Positions 8,873 through 16,456 of a stretch of DNA of 41,704 nucleotides are shown one piece after another (within the stretch, counting starts at the first letter, position 1; each line of letters starts with the position of its first letter). Origin of the DNA: Clostridiales bacterium (GTDB lineage: Bacteria > Bacillota_A > Clostridia > Lachnospirales > Bianqueaceae). The stretch lies in assembly GCA_019423265.1 (NCBI GenBank), contig JAHZBS010000002.1, positions 9,765 to 51,468 of the forward strand. The letters are read 5' to 3'. The notes below the pieces were generated by a model. That model was not told the origin of the DNA, made no database searches, and saw only the letters and a list, made by a program, of their open reading frames with translations. The translations under genes were made by a program, and so were the position numbers.

Positions 8873-11245
8873 ATGAAGAGATTACGAATCACAAGCGGCC
8901 CCGACTGGCAAGAGCAGCTGGATGCGGCCTTGAAGGAAGGACCCGGCGTTGAGATCCGCTTTGCTCCGGGCGTATATGTCCTGGAAAAGGGAATCGTTCT
9001 GGATGATGAAGTCAAAAACGTGACCCTTTCCGGCGAGCCGGGCGCGATCCTGGCCGGAAGCCGTCCGCTGACCCACTGGGAGCAGGTTACAGACGAAGCC
9101 GTTCGGGAGCGCTTTGCTCCGGAGGTCAGAGACCACATCCGGGTTTGCGACCTGAAGGCGGCGGGGATCGACGCCGTATCAGATTTTTCCTCCCGGGGCT
9201 TTGCACGGACGGTGCAGGTGGGGCATTCCCAGCTGTTCGCAGACGGCAAGGCGCTGACCCTGTCCCAGTATCCCAAGGGAAACGGCTTTGCTCACATCTC
9301 CAAGATCTTAAACTCCAAAGCCGATGACTGGAACGACTCGGTGGGCGAGCTGGAAGCGGGTTTTTACTGCGACGACGACCGTGTGAAGCAGTGGAAGATG
9401 GACGGCCACATCTGGGCGTTGGGCTACTGGGCGTGGGACTGGGCCAACACTACCGAGCGGGTGGAGTCCATGGATCCCGACGGCCGGATCCAGATGGCGC
9501 CCCCTTACGGCGTTTATTCCTATAAGGTGGGCCAACGTGTCCGTTTCTTCCACATTCTGGAGGAAGTAACGGAGCCCGGCGACTATTACATCGATGGGGA
9601 AACCCTTCGGGCATACCTTTATCCCCCTGACGTGATGGAGCAGGCGGAGATTTCCGTTTCCCTGTTAAGAGAGCCGATGATCGCCCTGAGCGGCTGCAGG
9701 GACGTTACCGTTCGGGGGCTTACCTTTGCACGGACCTGCGGCGAGGTCATTTCGGCGGAATTCTGCGAAAACCTGAAGGTGGACAACTGCGTGATGGAGC
9801 AGGTGGGATCCGCTGCCGTGGACATTCACGAGGGTCACGGGATCACGGTGGAGAACTGCACCATCCACCACTGCGGCGACGACGGCGTACTGCTTTACGG
9901 CGGCAACCGTTGCACTCTGGAACCGCTGGACGCCAAAATTAACAACAACCACATTTACGAGATCGCGCAGGCTTCCAAGTGCTACCATCCGGGCATCCAT
10001 ATGATCGGCGTGGGCATGGAGGCCCGGCACAACCTGATCCACGACTGCCCCCACACGGCCATCATGTTCTGGGGCAACGAGATGAAGGTCACCGATAATG
10101 AGCTTTATCGGGTGGTTCTGGAAACCGGCGACGCCGGCGCCATCTACACCGGCCGGGATTACACCTTCCGGGGCAATGAGGTGAGCCACAACTACATCCA
10201 TCACTTAGGCGGCGTAGGCTTCGGTGCCATGGGCATCTATAACGACGACACCGTCTCCGGCACCGTTATGCGGAACAACTACTTCGAGTCCCTGACCCGG
10301 GGCGTCATGATGGGCGGCGGCCGGGATTTCGTGGTGCAGAACAACGTCTTTGTGAAGTGCGACCCCGCCATCAGCTTCGACAGCCGGGGTGCGACCCCTC
10401 ATAAGGTCTGGGGCAAGGGCATGGTCAAGAATATGCGGCCCCGGTATTACTTCATCGAGCGGTACCCCCACTGCGACTCCACCACCGACCGGAACGACCA
10501 CGCAAAGAAGATGCACGAGGGCGAGTACGCTTCGGCATTGGACGCCCCTTACATCACCCGCTATCCGGAGCTTGCCGCTTACCAGCAGTTCTTTAAGCTC
10601 CAGGAGCATGAAACGTCGGTGCGTGTTCCCGGGCAGGCTACGGTGGAAAATAACGTCTTCATCCCCCGGACGGCGTTCCGCTATCGCTGGGACGATTCCA
10701 CCAAGACCCTCTATGACCGTGGAAAAGCCGTGAAGGCGACCCGGCAGCTCTTAGCCTATGTGGAAGACTTCGGTCGGAACATCAAACGCACCGTCGACGG
10801 AAGAATGGGCGACCTGCGGCTGTCCAGCAACTTTGTGGGAATGCCTTCGGATCTGGAAGACGCAAACTGGGGCGATCTGCGGGTTCGGGAGGACTCCGAC
10901 GCCATCATTTACGGCTATCGGGGCGGCTTCTTTGAGACCATCGGCCTGCAGGAAGCGAAACGTTTGGACAATCCCGTCTTCGTCCGCAGCTGCGTGGAAT
11001 TCATCCCCGGCGACACGGAAGTGAAGATCGGATTGCGGAGCATCCGGGGCGGAGCCGTCAGCGGCAAGCTCTTCTTAGCCGCTGACGAGGACGTGAAGCT
11101 CAGCGTTCGTGAGCTCTCCTTTGAGCTTGCCGACGGAGAAGAAAAGTGGTTCACCGTTCCCGCCGAGTATACCGGCGACGGGGAGGAAGACCCGGTCATC
11201 AACGTATATTCCGACGTGCCCGGCGTTCGTCCGGCCCGGACCTGA
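8873..11245 (+). CDS. Right-handed parallel beta-helix protein (GH141-like candidate)
   Basis: 790 residues starting at an ATG 8 nt after GGAGGAAG. The N-terminal part resembles the insertion domains of GH141-like enzymes. Residues about 270-480 hold many short beta-helix coils (VDNCVMEQVGSAAVDIHEG, ENCTIHHCGDDGVLLYGGN, RNNYFESLTRGVMMGGG). A C-terminal beta-rich domain follows. There is no signal peptide, so it probably acts in the cytoplasm on imported material. Family knowledge: such helices are polysaccharide lyases or glycosidases, including fucosidase/xylanase-type GH141. The specific activity is inferred only loosely. Confidence 0.75.
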   Translation: MKRLRITSGPDWQEQLDAALKEGPGVEIRFAPGVYVLEKGIVLDDEVKNVTLSGEPGAILAGSRPLTHWEQVTDEAVRERFAPEVRDHIRVCDLKAAGIDAVSDFSSRGFARTVQVGHSQLFADGKALTLSQYPKGNGFAHISKILNSKADDWNDSVGELEAGFYCDDDRVKQWKMDGHIWALGYWAWDWANTTERVESMDPDGRIQMAPPYGVYSYKVGQRVRFFHILEEVTEPGDYYIDGETLRAYLYPPDVMEQAEISVSLLREPMIALSGCRDVTVRGLTFARTCGEVISAEFCENLKVDNCVMEQVGSAAVDIHEGHGITVENCTIHHCGDDGVLLYGGNRCTLEPLDAKINNNHIYEIAQASKCYHPGIHMIGVGMEARHNLIHDCPHTAIMFWGNEMKVTDNELYRVVLETGDAGAIYTGRDYTFRGNEVSHNYIHHLGGVGFGAMGIYNDDTVSGTVMRNNYFESLTRGVMMGGGRDFVVQNNVFVKCDPAISFDSRGATPHKVWGKGMVKNMRPRYYFIERYPHCDSTTDRNDHAKKMHEGEYASALDAPYITRYPELAAYQQFFKLQEHETSVRVPGQATVENNVFIPRTAFRYRWDDSTKTLYDRGKAVKATRQLLAYVEDFGRNIKRTVDGRMGDLRLSSNFVGMPSDLEDANWGDLRVREDSDAIIYGYRGGFFETIGLQEAKRLDNPVFVRSCVEFIPGDTEVKIGLRSIRGGAVSGKLFLAADEDVKLSVRELSFELADGEEKWFTVPAEYTGDGEEDPVINVYSDVPGVRPART

Positions 11246-11260
11246 CAGGAGGAGAAAGCT

Positions 11261-11633
11261 ATGATCGACAAGAAGTACGGCCATTTCGAGCAGGACGGAC
11301 GGGAGTTCGCCGTCACGGAGCGGAAAACGCCCGTCACTGGTACAACTATTTCTATAATGACACCTATAATGCCTTCCTTTCTCAGGTAGGCGTGACCTGG
11401 ATCTTTGCGAGCTACGGCGCAAAAGAGACAGTGACGAAATACGGCTATCTGGTCTCCGACGGGGAGGTCGTGGGTTATGACACCCGCAGAAACGCCTTCG
11501 TCGGCGTGTACGGCCATGAGGATGCTCCCGAGGCGCTGGAAGAGCATTAGGTTGCACCAACAGCGACTGCGTAGGTGAAAAGCTGCCCTATAAGGCCGGC
11601 GCCGTCATCCGGGTGGACGCCCAGATCGGCTGA
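11261..11633 (+). pseudogene. Collapsed GH94-type (glycosyltransferase 36) phosphorylase pseudogene
   Basis: It begins with a good GGAGGAG site and ATG at 11261 (MIDKKYGHFEQDGREFAVT), the signature start of GH94 phosphorylases. About 24 codons in, near 11330, one missing base moves the frame, and the homology continues as RHWYNYFYNDTYNAFLSQVG. A second shift near 11548 leads to GCTNSDCVGEK, joined directly to LPYKAGAVIRVDAQIG and a stop at 11633, which looks like the extreme C-terminus of the family. A full-length enzyme is about 800 residues, so most of the gene is deleted while the promoter-proximal signals remain. It lies between two beta-helix genes, consistent with a lost disaccharide phosphorylase of the pathway. 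Confidence 0.7.
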
Positions 11634-11648
11634 TTTTTGGAGGAAACC

Positions 11649-13679
11649 ATGGACATTCATTGCATTACGGAACTCTATGTTTCAAAAAAAACGGGGAACG
11701 ACCGCTTTTATAGCGGCCTTTCCCCCGTAAAGACCCGCACCGGCGAAGGCCCTCTCCAGACGTTGGAGGAGGCCATCCGGGTGGTAGGGGAGATGCGTCG
11801 GTTCGGCGCAAAACAGCCGGTGTCCATCCGCATCGTGGACAAGGTGCTGGAGCTAACAAAGCCCATTCAGGTCAGCAGCCTTGCTTCCACCTTTACCATT
11901 GAGCCTATGACCGAAACGGAAATCCGGGGCGGCATCGAACTGACCGGCTTCGAGCCGGATCAGATGAACGGGGTCTCCTGCCTGTCTGCCGATCTTTCGG
12001 AGCGGATCGACAGCGGCTTCTGGTTCACTGACCTTTATGTCAACGGAAAAGCCGCCGCCCGGACCCGGTTCCCGGCGGAGGGGACGCTGGGTGCGTCTGC
12101 CGTGGAGGATCCTTCCGAGGATCTTCACGCCCACTCCCGGTGGTTTGTTGCGGAGAAGGAAGATCTCCGGAAGATTGCTTCCTTCCGGAATTTCGGGGAC
12201 TGTCTCATCAGCTACCGCCACCTTTGGGTGGACGAGCACACCCCCATCGAGTCCTACGACCTGGAAACGGGAAAGATCTGGTTCAAGTACGCTTCCCGCT
12301 ACCGCCTGACCCCCAGCATCCCCAACAGCCGGCTGGCGTATTATCTGGAAAACGTGGCGGAAGCCTTCCAAAATCCTGGCGAGTGGTATCTGGATCGGGA
12401 GAAAAAGCGGGTCTACTACATCCCCAGAGAAGGGGAGACGGCGGAGAACCTCCGGTTCTTTGCGCCGGTGGCGGAGAAGCTCTTCGTTTTGGAGGGCACA
12501 CCGGAGCAGCCTTTGGAGCGGGTCACCCTCCGGAACTTGAAATTCCTCTACACTCGGGGCGACTACCGCAGCATGGCGGGAGCCGACGAGAACTACCCCA
12601 ACGGCTTTGCTTCCGACGGGCAGTCGGTCTGCGAAGCCTATGCGGCGGTGGAGCTTTCTTACGCAAAGCACTGCCGGATCGAGAACTGCGAATTAGGTTG
12701 CATGGGCGTCCACGCCATCCGTCTTTATGAAGGGTGCAGCCACGATGCGATCACCGGCTGTCGGATCCACGATTGCGGCGCCGGCGGCGTCAGCATTTGC
12801 GGCGGGGCGTTCGGTTCCCCGGAAGACACTCACGACCACGACATTTCGGTGACGGAAAACCTCATCGAAAGCTGTGGCAGGCGGTACTTTTCCGCCTGCG
12901 GTATCCTGCTGCGACACGGGTACCAGTGCCGCATCGCCCACAACACCATCCGGGATCTTTACTATACCGGTATCTCTGTGGGCTGGGTCTGGGGTTTCGG
13001 CGACAGCATCAGCCGGGACAACCTCATCGAGTTCAACGACATCTCCCACATCGGGCAGGGCAAGCTGTCGGATATGGGCGGTATCTACTTCTTGGGGCGG
13101 CAGCCCGGCACCATCGTTCGGAACAACCGGATCCACGACGTGAAGAGCAGCCACTACGGCGGCTGGGGCATCTATACCGACGAGGGCAGCAGCGAGATCC
13201 TCATCGAGAAGAACCTCTGCTATAACGCCACCTCCAACGCCTACTATCAGCACTACGGCAGCAACAATACCGTCCGCAACAACATCTTCGCTCTGGGCGG
13301 AAGTGCGGCCATCCGCATCTCCCGGACGCAGATCCAGACGGGCTTTACCATCACCGGTAACATCCTTCTGACCGACGGCACGCCGGTTTACTCTACCACC
13401 TATGAGAAGGAGTACACGAATCTGCAGATGCTTTCCGGCCACGAAAACCTCATTTGGGATCTTTCCGGCGAGGAGCCGCCTGCCATCCGGGACGGGGAAG
13501 GGGAGATCTCCCTTTCCGCGCTGCAGGGCTACGGCATCGAAAGAGGCTCTATCGTAGCGGATCCCGGATTTGCAGATCCGAAAGCGGGGGACTTCACCCT
13601 GCCTGCTGATTCCCCAGCGTGGAAAATGGGCTTTGCTCCCATCGATTTTTCCACGGTAGGTGCGGCTATTGCCCGCTGA
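11649..13679 (+). CDS. Right-handed parallel beta-helix protein, second copy type (GH141-like candidate)
   Basis: 676 residues from the ATG at 11649; GGAGGA lies 5 nt before it, and a TTG 12 nt upstream is discarded. The order is an N-terminal YVSKKTGNDRF segment, a beta-sandwich-like insertion (FWFTDLYVNGKAAARTRFP), then helix coils from about residue 300 (IENCELGCMGVHAIRLYEG, AITGCRIHDCGAGGVSICGG). This architecture matches GH141-like proteins more clearly than the first gene does. No signal peptide. The two enzymes are related in fold but not close duplicates. Probably cytoplasmic processing of the oligosaccharide imported by the upstream ABC system (inference). Confidence 0.78.
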   Translation: MDIHCITELYVSKKTGNDRFYSGLSPVKTRTGEGPLQTLEEAIRVVGEMRRFGAKQPVSIRIVDKVLELTKPIQVSSLASTFTIEPMTETEIRGGIELTGFEPDQMNGVSCLSADLSERIDSGFWFTDLYVNGKAAARTRFPAEGTLGASAVEDPSEDLHAHSRWFVAEKEDLRKIASFRNFGDCLISYRHLWVDEHTPIESYDLETGKIWFKYASRYRLTPSIPNSRLAYYLENVAEAFQNPGEWYLDREKKRVYYIPREGETAENLRFFAPVAEKLFVLEGTPEQPLERVTLRNLKFLYTRGDYRSMAGADENYPNGFASDGQSVCEAYAAVELSYAKHCRIENCELGCMGVHAIRLYEGCSHDAITGCRIHDCGAGGVSICGGAFGSPEDTHDHDISVTENLIESCGRRYFSACGILLRHGYQCRIAHNTIRDLYYTGISVGWVWGFGDSISRDNLIEFNDISHIGQGKLSDMGGIYFLGRQPGTIVRNNRIHDVKSSHYGGWGIYTDEGSSEILIEKNLCYNATSNAYYQHYGSNNTVRNNIFALGGSAAIRISRTQIQTGFTITGNILLTDGTPVYSTTYEKEYTNLQMLSGHENLIWDLSGEEPPAIRDGEGEISLSALQGYGIERGSIVADPGFADPKAGDFTLPADSPAWKMGFAPIDFSTVGAAIAR

Positions 13680-13696
13680 GATAAAACTGTTTTCTA

Positions 13697-13728
13697 CGGC
13701 GCTTTTCCGGTTTTCTGGAAAAGCGCCG
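13697..13728 (+). terminator. Intrinsic terminator ending the carbohydrate locus
   Basis: CGGCGCTTTTCC and GGAAAAGCGCCG form a 12-bp perfect stem around an 8-nt loop, 18 bp after the stop, with a T-rich tail (CATTCGTTTCTTT). The remaining bases to 13945 contain no recognisable gene. Confidence 0.85.
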
Positions 13729-13911
13729 CATTCGTTTCTTTGGAAATGAATGGGAAATTCCCTTGCTTTTATCTGCTGATCTTAGCCCTTCCACTTACGT
13801 TTTTTTCGGGACTTTTCGGAAACTTTGCCCGCCGTGCCCGGCAGGACGTTTGACACCCGTACCGGAAAATACGGTGTCGCAAACACTTTTCTAACCTATC
13901 AGTTTCATATT

Positions 13912-14398
13912 TTTTTATCCATGTCCCCCGTAAGAAGGACGACAACTACATCAGCTCGTCAAAATGTCGTCGATATCGCCTTGGGATGGTTACGTCGACA
14001 AAGTATCCAATTTCAGATAGCAATTCTGTAATTAGGGCGAAGCCATCCTTATAAAAAGCGGCGATTCTCCTGCGCTTATCTGTTATCTGTTTATAATCGC
14101 TGGGACAGACGAATGTCCAGTCTGCGCCTTCCTTATTGACGACAATTCTGAAGACTTCATCGATGTTGGTAGTAAGACCGGCCTTATTGATTAGAATATG
14201 GTGTTCCACCGCGTCATCGATGGGTGCAATTGCCGCGATCGTACCGTCAAAGGATATGACGGCCAGCAGAGGATCGTCTTGCTGCATGGCTGATTTGACA
14301 ATGCCTTCGGTAGGGTAGTATGTTATAGTCACTCTTGTAATAGTCTCCTTTTTCTATCATTCTATGTCTTTTTTATATCCGTGTCCCCCGCAAGAGGA
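13912..14398. repeat. Pair of short direct repeats bracketing the 128-residue gene
   Basis: Copies at 13912-13939 and 14369-14398 share TTTTTAT, then TCC(A/G)TGTCCCCCG, then (T/C)AAGA(A/G)G(G/A)A. The gene occupies nearly the whole interval between them. Confidence 0.6.
13946..14332 (-). CDS. Hypothetical protein, 128 residues
   Basis: I do not recognise this protein. It reads as an ordinary soluble alpha/beta protein without signal peptide (VISFDGTIAAIAPIDDAVEH, VVNKEGADWTFVCPSDYKQI). The start is a GTG at 14332 with AAAGGAG about 12 nt upstream, a rather long spacing. It is isolated at the boundary between the GC-rich host block and the AT-rich edge of the prophage-like element. Near-identical short sequences containing TGTCCCCCG lie directly after its stop and about 40 bp before its start, so it may be an inserted or tandemly duplicated unit. 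Confidence 0.6.
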   Translation of the reverse strand: MTITYYPTEGIVKSAMQQDDPLLAVISFDGTIAAIAPIDDAVEHHILINKAGLTTNIDEVFRIVVNKEGADWTFVCPSDYKQITDKRRRIAAFYKDGFALITELLSEIGYFVDVTIPRRYRRHFDELM

Positions 14399-14752
14399 AG
14401 AGTAGAAAGAATAGAACACGCTTATTTGCATTAATTGTATCATACCCTCTACAAGTATCAAAAGAATGAGTGGAACAAGAGATGTTTTGATGTGAATTGA
14501 GAGATGAACAAATAATGGATATATTATTAAGACTTATCTAATAATTGCCAATAAAAATGGCAGTAGAAAGCGATATTGTTTAATAATATTTATATCATAT
14601 AGTATTACAATCTTACATCGGATGACCGAAAAATGGTTATCGATTCGATTGGTTAGTTGATAATTACAAGTATTGGTAATTTTAATGGATAATTTCGATA
14701 CTAAAATTTTAAAAGGTATGCGGAAAAATTTTACAAAAGATAAAAAATAGAC

Positions 14753-14781
14753 TTGCATTTCAAGGACAATACTAGTATAAT
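14753..14781 (+). promoter_or_regulatory. Strong sigma-A promoter near the left edge of the prophage-like element
   Basis: TTGCAT (14753-14758), 17-bp spacer, TATAAT (14776-14781). It is the only clear signal in the AT-rich stretch 14333-14835 and drives the 41-residue gene at 14836. No convincing gene was found in 14400-14750. Confidence 0.75.
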
Positions 14782-14835
14782 AGAAAATAAGAACAAACGT
14801 TCCCATTCTAAAGTAAAAAGAAGGGATGATCGTGA

Positions 14836-14961
14836 ATGGAGAAAGAATCTTACAAGGCAAGGCTTTTTAAAGCGCTTGAAGAATATGATGATAACGATAT
14901 AATAATAAAGAAACTATACATATACTTCCTCCGCTTAGTCAAGGCCATCCGCCGAGAGTAG
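14836..14961 (+). CDS. Small phage-type protein, 41 residues
   Basis: It begins MEKESYKARLFKALEEYDDN and ends LVKAIRRE, a charged, probably helical peptide. A consensus promoter lies 55 bp upstream, an AAGGGATGA-like ribosome binding site precedes the ATG, and an intrinsic terminator overlaps the stop. It is transcribed towards the convergent repressor gene. I do not recognise a domain. Its own promoter and terminator argue for a real gene, perhaps expressed in the lysogenic state. Confidence 0.6.
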   Translation: MEKESYKARLFKALEEYDDNDIIIKKLYIYFLRLVKAIRRE

Positions 14962-14983
14962 GAAAAACCTGCTCTTATTTTTT
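14955..14983 (+). terminator. Intrinsic terminator of the 41-residue gene
   Basis: AGAGTAGG and CCTGCTCT (one G-T pair) form an 8-bp stem around AAAAA, followed by TATTTTTTTT. The stem includes the stop codon. Confidence 0.75.
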
Positions 14984-15373
14984 TTGCTGTAGTTCATAAA
15001 GGGCATTGGCAAAGTCCTTTATTATTTTTTTGTCTTTATCATCCAGCCTCATATATGTCATGACGAAACTTCGTATGAATTCGTCGTCTCCTCCTGAAAT
15101 TTCCCCGAGGTATCCATCTAGCTCAAGATCTTCTACATCCTCAGATTTCGATACAAACATATTTCCTTCGCCGGTTTCCATCCAGAGTGGATCGACGTCA
15201 AAGATTCGGCAAGTATCTGAGATAGTTCTAGCAGATGGGTTTCGTTTTTTTGTTTCTATCATGGCGATGGAATTTCTTTTTAGCTTTAGCCTGTCAGCAA
15301 ATTCTTGCTGACTGAGTCCGAGTGCAATTCTAACTGCACGCATACGCTCTCCGCCCTGCTCTAAGTTATCCAT
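14975..15373 (-). CDS. CI-like XRE-family phage repressor
   Basis: 132 residues from the ATG at 15373, with GGAGGTG 6 nt upstream; the longer open frame lacks a site. An N-terminal HTH_3 domain (about residues 10-65: RMRAVRIALGLSQQEFADRL, NSIAMIETKKRNPSARTISD) is followed by a short acidic linker and a helical C-terminus. There is no LexA-like protease domain, so release from repression would not be by RecA-driven self-cleavage; an antirepressor of AntA type is encoded at 31938 in the same element. It is divergent from the early genes, with symmetric operators between, as expected of the lysogeny repressor. Confidence 0.88.
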   Translation of the reverse strand: MDNLEQGGERMRAVRIALGLSQQEFADRLKLKRNSIAMIETKKRNPSARTISDTCRIFDVDPLWMETGEGNMFVSKSEDVEDLELDGYLGEISGGDDEFIRSFVMTYMRLDDKDKKIIKDFANALYELQQKK

Positions 15374-15395
15374 TTTTTCACCTCCATATATGGTT

Positions 15396-15482
15396 ATTAT
15401 AATAGAATAAAGTCCTAAAGTCAACAAAAAAATTAAATATTTTAAAAAAATAGTTGACTATAGGACTAAAATCTGTTATCAT
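15396..15482. promoter_or_regulatory. Divergent repressor/early promoters with overlapping operators
   Basis: Minus-strand promoter: TTGACT (15419-15424) and TATAAT (15396-15401), spacer 17. Plus-strand promoter: TTGACT (15454-15459) and TATCAT (15477-15482), spacer 17. Each -35 box sits in a copy of the same element in opposite orientation, GTTGACTNTAGGACTNTA, and each copy contains two tandem GACTWWA-type half-sites. The symmetric layout is that of a repressor controlling its own gene and the early operon. Confidence 0.85.
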
Positions 15483-15513
15483 GTGTTTACAAGTTATCAA
15501 GGAGGTGACATAC

Positions 15514-15672
15514 ATGCCGGATGATGAGAAGAAAAAGGACATCGGAGAAGTTGTATCTGTCTTGCTGAATCTCAACGACCAAAATCGGCAACTCATGCTA
15601 TTTGGCGCACAGCTACTAGAGAAGTCGGAACTAATGGCTAAAATCCAGCAGTCAGAACACGTATCAACATAA
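15514..15672 (+). CDS. Small early phage protein, 52 residues
   Basis: It starts at the ATG at 15514 after AAGGAGGTGACATAC, an excellent ribosome binding site. The peptide is acidic, then helical (GEVVSVLLNLNDQNRQLMLF, GAQLLEKSELMAKIQ). It is the first gene of the early transcript, 32 bp after the -10 box. No known domain was recognised. The position matches a Cro- or excisionase-like slot, but there is no HTH signature, so no function is proposed. Confidence 0.7.
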   Translation: MPDDEKKKDIGEVVSVLLNLNDQNRQLMLFGAQLLEKSELMAKIQQSEHVST

Positions 15673-15675
15673 AAA

Positions 15676-15691
15676 GCCCGCCGAAGCGGGT
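15676..15691 (-). terminator. Small GC hairpin, terminator-like on the minus strand
   Basis: CCCGC-CGAA-GCGGG directly follows the stop of the 52-residue gene. On the minus strand it is followed by CTTTTT; on the plus strand there is no T run, so it may only partly attenuate the early transcript. Confidence 0.45.
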
Positions 15692-15835
15692 TGGAAGAAA
15701 AAGTATGAAACTTGGGCAGAAAATGAATACACAATAGTCGGATCCCCTTCCCTGGATGATTTCTACAGGTGTTGAACTACCAAATTGTGATTGGGGAATT
15801 GGGACTAGATAAATCAGTATAAGGAGGTGACCACC

Positions 15836-16075
15836 ATGCCGCGCCCCAAAAAGACAGAAGCTCAAGAAAAGGACCTGCTACTGCGAGCATTGATTGAAAA
15901 GAACAAGGTCTTGCTGGGAATCCACGACAACGAGACGTTAGCAAAGAAGTTGATGGTTTGTCCAAGGACCATGTATAACAAACTGGATCGCCCTGAGACT
16001 CTGACGCTTAAAGAGTTGCGTCGCTTGTGTTCAATCCTCCACTTTACAGAGGAGGAGAAAAAGGCGATCATGTGA
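15836..16075 (+). CDS. Phage helix-turn-helix DNA-binding protein
   Basis: 79 residues from the ATG at 15836 behind AAGGAGGTGACCACC. A basic N-terminus (MPRPKKTEAQEKD) precedes an HTH (GIHDNETLAKKLMVCPRTMY, then NKLDRPETLTLKELRRLC), like the small Cro/regulatory proteins of Firmicutes phages. It follows the 52-residue gene by 163 bp with no promoter of its own seen. A role in early regulation is inferred. Confidence 0.75.
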   Translation: MPRPKKTEAQEKDLLLRALIEKNKVLLGIHDNETLAKKLMVCPRTMYNKLDRPETLTLKELRRLCSILHFTEEEKKAIM

Positions 16076-16132
16076 AAAGAGCCCTCCAGAGATGGTGGAA
16101 ACGGCAGTTATGCAAGATAGAAGTTCCAAGAT

Positions 16133-16324
16133 GTGATAAAGGCATGGATAGCCGATGCAGACGCTTGTTTTGTAACAAGATAAGTACACATTCCGGAGAT
16201 AGATCCATCAACAGGAAAATCTGAATCGACGAGGGTATTGTTTGCAAGATCACCAAATCGTCGGATGGGCGGGACGTATTATTTGGCAATTCGGGACTTT
16301 GAATGCATAAACAAGAGATCATAA
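16133..16324 (+). pseudogene. Probable disrupted small phage gene
   Basis: Within the gap 16076-16456, one frame reads VIKAWIADADACFVTR, an in-frame TAA at 16181-16183, then continues for 46 codons (VHIPEIDPSTGKSESTRVLF, NRRMGGTYYLAIRDFECI) to a stop at 16324. The composition on both sides of the stop is that of one ordinary protein. No ribosome binding site or known domain was identified. This is either a decayed gene or chance; the rest of the gap shows nothing else. Confidence 0.35.
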
Positions 16325-16456
16325 CAAAAAAAGCCTGAACGAATCCGATGTCCGGCCATGCAGTATTGCGATCTCGTCCCGGCTATTACGGACACGACAT
16401 CAACATGATATTGATAGCCTCTTCGATAGGGGCCAAGTTGGTCTGGAGGTGATCTA

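Noticed and set aside
7810..9276. 488-codon minus-strand reading frame across the binding-protein end and first beta-helix gene
   Set aside because: It is the shadow of two well-supported plus-strand genes with strong codon bias, crosses their terminator, and has no ribosome binding site or recognisable domain.
12693..13442. 249-codon minus-strand frame opposite the second beta-helix gene
   Set aside because: Low-complexity Val/Ala/Asp-rich product caused by the codon pattern of the real gene; no start signals.
14534..14860. 108-codon minus-strand frame in the AT-rich gap
   Set aside because: Composition is that of AT-rich random sequence, and it covers the clear plus-strand promoter and 41-residue gene start.
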